Shown one piece after another: positions 56,156 through 64,000 of a stretch of DNA of 64,000 nucleotides. Origin of the DNA: Tolypeutes matacus (lineage: Eukaryota > Chordata > Mammalia > Cingulata > Chlamyphoridae); assembly GCA_026826555.1 (NCBI GenBank), contig JAKSZT010053764.1:13614536-13678535 (forward strand). The letters are read 5' to 3'. The notes below the pieces were generated by a model, which worked only from the letters and a program-made list of their open reading frames with translations, was not told the DNA's origin and did no database searches. Position numbers and translations under genes: made by a program. Numbering within the stretch: the first letter of the stretch is position 1; each line of letters starts with the position of its first letter.

Positions 56156-58565
56156 AAAGACAACTCTTTTTTTGTTAGATTCCAAGGAATAAAGGGGAAG
56201 TATCTTTCTCAAAGGAACAAAGCAAACATCTTTTTGCATCTCAGTGGCCTGGTTGGGTTATATGCTCATCCCAATCATGCTTTGTAGCCAATGGTTAGAT
56301 TGGGAGGATTGGCTTAAGTCTCTTAGGACCAAGATCTGGATCTGAGTGAGGCTCAGCTTTCCCCAAATCTTAGGTCCTGACTAAGGCAAGAGCGATATCT
56401 AGGCAAAATCATTGATACAGTGACCATGAGTATGAGTGGGTGGACAAAAAAGAGCTAATGTTCACTGTGATTGGTAAATCTCAAGAGATATTTTAAGAAG
56501 AGTCAGATGGCAAATCTTCTGTGTCTTCAAGAAAGAAATGAAATCCTAGATAAGCCTACTGAGAAATAGGAATGTAAGTCTGTGTATAAAAGCTGTTGTT
56601 GAGCAATCTAGTAACCCTGAATAGATGAGTTCTACCTGCACAGGAGACAAATATAATTGATTATACTGGGTAGATGAATGGATGGATTTATTTGATTGAG
56701 CTTTAGAATCAGAATTTAGATTCTATAACTGTTCTATAACTGATCTTGTAGAAATAAGTTATCCCTAGTCTACAAGAACTCAAAGGATAGATTTACTGAG
56801 CTTTGATCTTTAATGATGTACTGGTAAGCATTCAGGTAAAACCAACTGGTACTTATTTGTAGTGTGAGGAGGGGAAAAAGAGGTATATGTTATTGAATAA
56901 CTAAACCAACATAAATCAGCACTTTAAAAAAAGGTAGCCTTCCAACCAATTTATGGACTTATGCCTCCAAATTGGCTCCTCTGCACTCAATCTAGAATGC
57001 ATCTGAGCATCCAATATGCTTAGCTGAAAAGATAAGGGATCTGGATTAGAAAATAGCTGACCTGAGCTGAAAACCAGATGCTTGCAACTCAGCTGAAATT
57101 TCTGGGTAAATAATTATGGACAAAAACAACATTTTAGAACTAGGATGTCAGTGAGCAAATGGGCAGCTCCAGACAAAGACTGAAAAAAAAAAAAAACATT
57201 GTTATTTGAGGATAGTAATAGAAGTAATTATCTTTGTGCTAGAAAAAAATCACACTAAAAGGCCATGATGAGTCCATAGAATCAGTCAACAAAAGAAATT
57301 TTCTAGAATTATTTGATCTAATTGCAACAGAGGATTTGCTGGCTGTTTCTGTAAATGTCTTTAAGGATGTGGCCCAAGTCACAAAATGAGCTAGTATCAT
57401 TAAGAGGTCGAACAAGTAAAGCCCGGAGCCAAAAAGAGCCTAAAGCCTATGGCTAAAGTGTGAACTAAGCACTGGGGATAAAATGAACAAATGAGGCACG
57501 CAGAATTAAGCCACATGAAGAGAATAGAAATGAGGAGAGAATCTGAGGCTCTATCTTTGCAAAATTAAACTGCAATAACATAAATGCAGAGCCATAACTC
57601 CTTGGGGGTTTTGGTCTGCAATAATGTCTAGGTACATGCTAACTTTAAATTCAGTTCAGATTATCAGCTTCATCATCTATTATTCCTGATTTATTTAGTA
57701 TCTATGCAGACACCAAACAGAAGTAGTGATTAAAGGTTATTGCTGAAGAGTAATTAGCAAGAGATCTTATTCCTGACCCTAACGGATTATTTTACATTAA
57801 TCAGCAATCATTTATTAACAGTAGACATTTGGGAATATACAACTACATTTAAGACATGACATGTGGCAGAGACAATCATTTCCAATATATTTTAAACATA
57901 GCATAACATATTCTGCTAACAAGAATCTTTCTCTAGTCAATACACATTTCTGTGAAGTCCACTATCCTGGTGACTTAAAGCATCAGTTTTCTGATACTGT
58001 TCTTGGATTGCTGAGTACTACTTGAGAAAATCATATTACTGTGTTAGAGCTTTCCTTGCAAATCTGTAATTTTGAAACTCACTTTGTTTGTCCAGCTTAA
58101 AAATTACTTACTCGTCTCTCTTTTGCTCTCTTTTGCAATCGTAATTTTTTAAAGTTCCAAATTTTAATACCCCCGCCCCTTAAGATCTGTTCTACATATC
58201 AGTTTGCACATTTTCCCTGCTCCCCCAGGATGACTTAGCCTCCTATTTGCCAGGCATAAACTGCCCTAAAGACTCCCTCATGTACCTCTTATCCAGATCT
58301 ATATTTTTGCCTGTGTGTTGTTTTCCTCTTTATATCAGAAGGGGTGGATGGGGAGTGGTGGAAGTCCCTTCTATTGTCCATGTTTAGTCCCTCAATTATT
58401 ACTAGACCATCTCTCCTTTCTTTATTGTCCCTTTCTCTCTCCATTATCTTCCACTTCCCCTTTTTCTTATACTCAAATCTCCCAAGAAAATACTTGATTT
58501 TTTCCACCATAATAGGACACCATTCTCTTTCTCTTCTCCTCACAGGGAGGCTTTGAAGGCTTTGA
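56156..58565. other. Unique sequence including a homeobox-word-rich stretch
   Basis: 2.4 kb with no recognised gene or repeat. 57,640-57,900 is dense in ATTA/TAAT words (see findings). A pyrimidine-rich segment occurs near 58,390-58,480. Confidence 0.45.
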
Positions 58566-58570
58566 TCAAA

Positions 58571-58742
58571 GCAGGGTTTCTCAACATCAGCACTAGTGAC
58601 ATTTTGGGCTGGATAATGTTTTTCTGTGTGGAGCCATCTTGTGCATTGTAGGCTATTTAGCAGAATCTCTAGTCTCTACCTACTAGATGCCAGTAATAAC
58701 TCCCTACCCCCCCATGGTGACATTCAAAATAGCCTCTGTATA
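58571..58742 (+). mobile_element. MER5A hAT-Charlie MITE, near full length
   Basis: It begins 'GCAGGGTTTCTCAACATCAGCACTAGTGACATTTTGGGCTGGATAATG', then 'CTTGTGCATTGTAGGCTATTTAGCAGAATCTCTAG', 'CTACTAGATGCCAGTAATAAC' and 'GGTGACATTCAAAATAGCCTCTG'. These match MER5A in order; the right terminal inverted repeat is missing. Confidence 0.92.
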
Positions 58743-59099
58743 AATTCTAATATCTTTTTTTATGCCAGATATATCTGGGAGGACGAAATTTCTCTTTGTT
58801 GATAACTCCTTGCCTATTTGTTTACATACCATTATTCTTCAGCTCAGTACAATATATCTTCTGCTCTGACAACTTTTTGCAAACTGCTAAACTACAGAAC
58901 ATCAATATCCTAATGCCAAATCCAATGATCCCATCTTCTTGAGATTTGACTTTGTCAGCTATTTCTCCTTATTGGAACTCTCCCCTTCAATGACTTCCAT
59001 GGATCACTTTTGTAGTTCTTTTAAAGTCTCTCTTCTGGTTCTCCCTCCTTTACCATACTCTTAAAATTTACTTCCATGATTTTAACTAACCAAACATAT

Positions 59100-59610
59100 T
59101 TAGGTCTAACTCTACAAACTCAACTCCATCCTAGACTCCTTTCCTGAACTCCAGACACATATTTATAGCTATCATGGCATTTATTTTTATTTGATATCCC
59201 AAATGCACTGCAAGGCTCAACATGTCCAACTGAACTTCTTATGTATGCCTTCTAAAATAAAATTTTGTTATGTTTATTACTTTAGCTGAATGTAACATGG
59301 TCTACCAGTCAGCAATCAGCTAAGCTATCAGTGTATAGTCAGTCATCTTTGACTATCCCACCATTCTGACATCCCAAATCTGTTAGTCATCAAGTCCCTT
59401 GCTCTCTGCTTTGAAATCTCTTCAGTTCTGCCCTTCCCTTGTCACTCCCAAGGACATTGCCCCAATTCAAGTAATATTGCACTTTTACCTGGAGTTATGC
59501 CTTTAATATTGTCTTTAATCCACCTGCTTCATTGATATCAGTTATCTTTCTAAAATACTTATCTGATTGTGGCACTTCATATTAATAAATCTTTCAGGGT
59601 TCCTCATTAG
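59100..59610 (+). mobile_element. LINE-2 fragment
   Basis: L2-type order: 'ACTCCATCCTAGACTCC', 'CCTGAACTCCAGACACATATTTATAG', 'TGCACTGCAAGGCTCAACATGTCCAACTGAACTTC', later 'CATTCTGACATCCCAAATCTGTTAGTCATCAAG' and 'TATCTTTCTAAAATACTTATCTGATTGTGGCACTTC'. Confidence 0.75.
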
Positions 59611-60159
59611 ACAATGAGGATACTATGCTTGTATTTTCCAAACTGTGGTACATATAACTTTTAGTGAAACAGAAGATAACTTTAGATGATACGTACATTA
59701 AAAAAATTTTTTTAAATGTTTTATACATTGTAATTTGTGTTAAGAAAGAATATAACTAGTATATCAAATCTGTGATTTTTTAGACACATTGCTGTGAATA
59801 GAGCTAAGTAAAAACTGAGTATTGAAAATCTCTAAGGGAAAAAATTCAGGTAAACAATAGTATATAGTGGTGACAAAAATTGTGTAGATGGCATAGAAAT
59901 ATCTGAAGTTTGGTAAATATGAGCCTGTTAGATAAAGTTCAAGATCTAAGTAGGTCATAAAGGTGCTTTCATAATCTGCTGCAACCTCCCTGTTGTGACT
60001 TCTCCCATAATTCCCCAATATCTATTCTTCGTTCTAGCCACACAGAACTTCTTTCTATTACTGAATACGGCATGTAATTTCTTAACTTCCTCTCTTTGTT
60101 CTTGCCTTTTTTCTCTGCCTGAATGGCACTGTGTCAGATCCAGTGGATTGCTTCCCTCA
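59611..60159. other. Unique sequence
   Basis: Nothing recognised beyond T-rich tracts near 59,700. Confidence 0.4.
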
Positions 60160-60640
60160 ATATACATTCTAATATCTTTTTTATGCCTCCATGTGGGGCA
60201 AGTTGAGAACATTTCTCAGATTCCCTTGCAGCTAGAGTTCTGGGTATAGTTTAGGCTCCGCCAATCAAAAACACATACCTGAGATTTAAAGATAGAAAAT
60301 GACTCCTGTGAGAAAGGTCTTCATTACTTCTGCTCATGCTAGAAAATGCAGTTGTGGAGACATTTGGTTTTCTGAAGAAGCAGCAGTAGATAGCCCAAGG
60401 CCTAGCATGGGTGCTGAGATGTAGGGCAAGAGCCAGCCATTTATGGTGGGAATCATAGCCGAGGTCGAATAGCCCCAGAGGCAAGAGATGTGATGGGGGA
60501 TTTCAGACTTTCTAGTTTCTGGATCAGTCTCTAGCTTCTTGATAATCACAGAAGTATGAGGCTTTTCCTGCCAAACATTCTCCACAATTTGATTTTTGTT
60601 CCACTTTCCTGCCTTTTCTATAATGAATATTTATTACTTT
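60160..60640. mobile_element. Ancient MER-like repeat (unnamed)
   Basis: 'CCATGTGGGGCAAGTTGAGAACATTTCTCAGATTCCCTTGCAGCTAGAGTTCTGGGTATAG' follows an old mammalian repeat (..TGGGGCAGC..CCCAGACTCCCTTGCAGCTAGG..). The later part, with 'TTCTGAAGAAGCAGCAGTAGATAGCCCAAGGCCTAGC' and 'CCAGAGGCAAGAGATG', may belong to it. Family not named with confidence. Confidence 0.45.
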
Positions 60641-61575
60641 AATAAATAAGGAACTTTATTATATGTATTATTTGTAAATACTTACATACATATATGGATA
60701 AATATAAGTATATGGGTATATATGATGTGTGTATATGCATACCTGGAAAAGATATATGCCTGGAGAAGAAAAATCCACACCGTAAAACATGCCAAATGCC
60801 TGCGTTTCTCTCACCACATCTTTCCCTGGAATTGCAGCTTGTTTTTAGATCTCTGCTGCAACTCTATACTGCAGCTCTCGTTATTTTAAATCCATAATTC
60901 ATTCAGTCAGTGCATGGCCTGTTATCTACTACGTATATCTAAGAGTTGATTATGAACTCCCATCCTCTCAAAAGAAGTTGTGTGAGAAACCAAAACCCCA
61001 AATGAGAGCCCCTGACTCTATTCAAGGCACCTCCCAATTTAAACAGGAGCCCTCCTTGCCACAGTGAGGCTATGTGTGCATCCAGAGTGAGTAGAAAGTA
61101 AATTTCTGTCTTTCTTGGCACATTGTGGTGGTTATTTTCAAAGTCTTTAAAAGGAAATGTTCTTATTTATTTATGCCAGGTTTCAGCACAGCTCTACCAG
61201 GTGCTGCCTGTTTGAGTTCTGCCTCTTTCTTGATGTTTTAATTCACTGCTAGCAGAGATGTGCTTCTTAGCAGCATGCAGGTTGAAAGGCTGACCTCGGC
61301 CTGGATGCTGCTGCTAATCAGAAGCCCAGTTTGGTCCAGCATTAATCCATTTTATATATTTATTCCCCTATTTGTTTATTTTTTCTCCCAGCTTAGAAGT
61401 TAACTAGGGCTGTGTCTGCATATTTCCACAGTTTAGGAATAAAAATTTTAGCAACTGATGTCTCTATACACATAAAATAGATAATTCTTTTAACTGTATT
61501 CTTCCTCCTGAATCCCCTTAATTGTTTGGGATTCATTTAGGCCTCCTATTAGTCTAAGGCAAATAAAATGCATGT
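60641..61575. other. Unique sequence including an enhancer-like stretch
   Basis: AT-rich DNA to ~60,780, then unremarkable. The 61,180-61,420 part has low simple-sequence content and homeobox words (see findings). Confidence 0.4.
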
Positions 61576-61579
61576 TAGC

Positions 61580-61735
61580 AGCTAACATTAATTGAATATT
61601 TAATATATTCTAAATGAATCACATGCATAAAATTATTTAATTCTCACAAAAGTCCAATGAGTTATTTCCTAATTTCACAGTTGAAGAAACTAAGGCTTAG
61701 AAGTGAAATAAGACTTAAATGAGTATAAAGGATTC
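61580..61735 (+). mobile_element. MIR SINE
   Basis: 'GCATAAAATTATTTAATTCTCACAAAAGTCCAATGAGTTATTTCCTAATTTCACAGTTGAAGAAACTAAGGCTTAGAAGTG' is MIR core sequence in forward orientation. Confidence 0.82.
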
Positions 61736-63005
61736 CCAGGTATGCATTTATGAACAAAACTGGTATTACTCATTTCTCAGGCCCCATCACTCTAGGGGTC
61801 AGTTAGTCTGCCCACAGTCTTAGCAAAATCATATAGCTCTTATTTGGACTGTACTCTTAGAATTGTGGGCACTTAGACTCTAGCAAAACACTAGCAACCA
61901 GCTCTAGGCGAGTTCTAGGGTCCCCTAAGTGCATTGTCCACTGGGATCCCAGATACCTTTCCATTTGCTAACTCTCTTGCTATTTTTAGTTCTCTGTGCT
62001 TGCTATGTGTGGGTGCTGAATCTAAAAGTATCCCTTCTGCCAGTAGAAGTCTATTTTAAAACCAGAGTCCTGGGAAGTCAGAGCCCTGAGCAGCAACGAT
62101 TTTGAACTGATATCAGAACCAATGGTGTAAAGCAAGTCAAACCTGGATGGAGCACTTAGTTCCCCCTCAAAAGGGGAATCCAAGCTGATGTGTGATGGAC
62201 AAGGCCAAAAACACGGGAAAATTAGCTGGAGGAGCTAGGGTCAAAGACCAGAGAATTCAAAGCTCAGCAACTGAGTAATTGTACCACCTCAAATGAAGTT
62301 TAAAAGACCTCAATTTCCTTCCCAGATGAGCCCCAGGGCGGATTCAGAGGGTGTCCACAGACAGCTCAGAACAGAAACAAGTTCTTAATTGTGTCCTTTT
62401 TAGGTAGAATAGTATCTGGCAACATAGTAGACACACGATAAATATTAGTTGGGAGAAAGTGCATGCATTCTGAGATAGAAATGGTTAATTGATAAAAGTC
62501 AGGGTTGTTAAGTCAGCCTGAGGGAATGTGATTTTCCCAGAACAGGCTCCCGTGATTTCAGCTGTTCTGAGTTTAGAGCTGCTTCTATCTTTTTGCACTT
62601 CATTGCTATTTATGGCTGGCTGGAAAAGATTTATTGGTTCAGAAGAAGACATGCACACCTCCACACACGGAAGCACGGAAGGCTTCCCCAGTCATCGAAT
62701 AACTCTAATGATGGTTTGATGAGTTAAGGATAAGTGAATCAGAAATTTATTGATTCAATTTCCTCTGTAATACACAAGGGCTTACAAATTCAGGGAAGAG
62801 CTCAATTTGAAGATATCAAGTGTAAGAAATAGAAGCAAAACTTTGCCAAACCACAGTGTAATCATTTTCTCCCAATCCAAGCAGAGAATGTCTATACAAG
62901 GAATGGCAAATACATTTATTTTAAGTTTGGTTTAATATAAAAATAGTTTGAGCTGGGTAATTGACCCTTGGTCCCAGTTTCTGCTTCTGTAAAAAGAAAA
63001 AATAA
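61736..63005. other. Unique sequence
   Basis: No gene or repeat recognised. The complementary 63-codon frames at 62,485-62,719 are mutual shadows in a region that could be conserved non-coding DNA. Confidence 0.4.
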
Positions 63006-63009
63006 AAAC

Positions 63010-63240
63010 AAAAATAGCTAGAATTTATTGAGGATTTAGTATGAAATTTAGGTGTTTTACATGGGTTATAATATTTAATTTGCACAACAGTCCTATAAAA
63101 ATAGGTACCATTATTACATCATTTTACAGATTAGACTATTAAGTTCCAGAGAGATAAACTACTTTGTCACGCATATAATAATTGGAAAACCTAGAATTCA
63201 AAACCATGTAGTCTAACCTCAGAGTCACATACTTTTAATT
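63010..63240 (+). mobile_element. MIR SINE, near full length
   Basis: 'TAGAATTTATTGAGGATTTAGTATGAAATTTAGGTGTTTTACATGGGTTATAATATTTAATTTGCACAACAGTCCTATAAAAATAGGTACCATTATTACATCATTTTACAG' then 'AACCTAGAATTCAAAACCATGTAGTCTAACC' and 'CAGAGTCACATACTTTTAA' match MIR over almost its whole length. Confidence 0.9.
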
Positions 63241-63700
63241 CCTTGGACTAGATATCCTCTAAGGTCCATCTCAGCTTAATAATCTTTAGCTAACTGCATG
63301 CTCTCTTCCATGCTGCTGTTAGAGACATGGAGGACTTATAAGAGGGAGATAAGGCACTTATATAAATCTAACCATTTAAATCATTATTCAGAAAGCCACA
63401 ATGAAGTATCTAGGGTTTCATGGGACAACTGCCATTTTGGAAGATGGTCTTGGTCAATCTGAGCTCCTGAAGCCTGAACTATGTTTTCCAGGTTCTCCAG
63501 AACCCCAGTGATTAAAGGATGACTTACTGATGTGTCCTACAGGTCTCTCAAAGTGGGTTGAATAAAGTACAAGTTTAACGTGTTTTTAATGGGTGGTGTT
63601 ATAGCCTTATTCAAATGCTCTGACCACTTTAGAGCACTAATAATTTCTAGTGACTTCAAGTTTGAATTTTGTTGCTTAGATACATAGGCCATAGTCTATG
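63241..63700. other. Unique sequence
   Basis: No recognised gene or element. Confidence 0.4.
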
Positions 63701-63786
63701 TTTTTTTTTTTTTTTTTTTAAGGAGGTGCAGGGGATTAAACCCGGGACTTTGTACATGTGAAGCAGATGCTCAACCACTGAGCTCT
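63701..63786 (-). mobile_element. Xenarthran DAS-type SINE (tRNA-derived)
   Basis: A 19-T run (poly(A) on the minus strand) precedes a tRNA-like head. On the minus strand AGCTCAGTGGTTGAGC is an A-box-like segment and GGGTTTAATCCCC a B-box-like segment, spaced as in a tRNA gene. The body GTACAAAGTCCCGGG and GCACCTCC matches my memory of armadillo/sloth DAS-SINEs. It is not a functional tRNA because the head runs straight into poly(A) and the acceptor stem cannot form. A clean target-site duplication was not found. Confidence 0.8.
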
Positions 63787-63929
63787 GTATGACACATAGA
63801 TTATAAAAAAATAGTATATTTAATTTTCAGTCTTTATCTGGGGATATGATATCCAGGGTTGAGAGAGGAATAAAGTATATTAATTAAGAGATATCAAAAA
63901 ATTATGGAAAATTAGAGGATCATTTGAAT

Positions 63930-64000
63930 TCTGACATAGCCATAAAATGGAATATTTTTAGGCATTTGTAATGTTGGTGTTTCCCAAAACATGAGAGACA
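63930..64000 (+). mobile_element. Possible L1M fragment running off the window
   Basis: 'GACATAGCCATAAAATGGAATATTTTTAGGCA' resembles the L1M 3' motif CATACAATGGAATATTATGCAGCC. It is cut by the window end, so the call is weak. Confidence 0.35.

Noticed and set aside
58746..60186. Near-identical ~21-base word (TTCTAATATCTTTTTTATGCC type) at ~58,746 and ~60,166
   Set aside because: The copies differ in T-run length and similarity stops at once on both sides. This looks like chance in T-rich DNA or scraps of one old repeat, not a designed direct repeat.
63720..63786. Possible tRNA gene (A and B boxes present)
   Set aside because: The tRNA-like head is joined to a poly(A) tract and lacks a pairing acceptor stem, so it is a SINE.
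1..64000. Prokaryotic operons, ribosome binding sites, insertion sequences or phage genes
   Set aside because: The base composition, the MIR/L2/L1/MaLR content and the absence of long coding frames show this is mammalian nuclear DNA.

Overview
The window is nuclear DNA from a placental mammal. It is AT-rich and has no bacterial-style gene organisation. It carries families found only in, or typical of, mammals: LINE-1, LINE-2, MIR, MER5-type hAT fossils and MaLR-type LTRs. Two SINEs with tRNA-like heads (63,701-63,786 and 15,296-15,660) look like the DAS-type SINEs of xenarthrans (armadillos, sloths, anteaters). The L1 3' ends and LTRs also look lineage-specific in a way that fits Xenarthra. 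Armadillo is my first guess and sloth is possible. This placement rests on pattern recognition, not on a search.

I can support no intact protein-coding gene. The longest open frames are antisense or sense shadows of dead L1 elements, L2 or LTR sequence. The one clear gene-derived feature is a full-length, frameshifted, intronless retrocopy of the ribosomal protein gene RPL31 on the minus strand (39,360-39,785). Three short stretches could be exons or retrocopy remnants but are unproven: 8,746-8,940 (-), 9,684-9,911 (-) and 15,813-15,964 (-). The window is therefore either an intergenic gene desert or the inside of a large intron.

Layout. 0-8 kb: mostly unique AT-rich DNA with an old L1 3' end, a GC-richer triplet-rich patch and a MIR. 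8-12.5 kb: L1 3' ends in both orientations, two exon-like candidates, and an LTR sitting inside an L2. 13-19.5 kb: unique DNA, an L1 3' end next to a composite SINE, MER5A, a long L2, a hAT fossil and an LTR. 19.5-23 kb: a unique stretch that looks regulatory, an ancient repeat and an LTR. 23.5-28.5 kb: a MIR, two L1 fragments back to back, and the 5' part of a minus-strand L1. 29-32.9 kb: an LTR, L2 and unique DNA. 32.9-38.9 kb: the largest element, a plus-strand L1 with 5' UTR, ORF1 and most of ORF2, whose 5' UTR contains about six degenerate tandem monomers. 39-47 kb: the RPL31 retrocopy, LTRs, a 1.6-kb L1 3'-terminal unit (-), a probable 5'-inverted L1 copy, L1M, L2 and MIR. 47-56 kb: unique DNA, L2, several L1 3' ends including a second 1.65-kb unit (+), and an LTR that splits a MIR. 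56-64 kb: mostly unique DNA with MER5A, L2, MIRs and a DAS-like SINE.

The elements do not form a genetic pathway. What the window records is layered retrotransposition: old L2/MIR/hAT sequence, then L1M and MaLR-type LTRs, then lineage-specific L1 3' ends and tRNA-derived SINEs. Most candidate function lies in several repeat-free stretches dense in homeobox, octamer or AP-1-like words. Whether they are conserved cannot be judged from one sequence.
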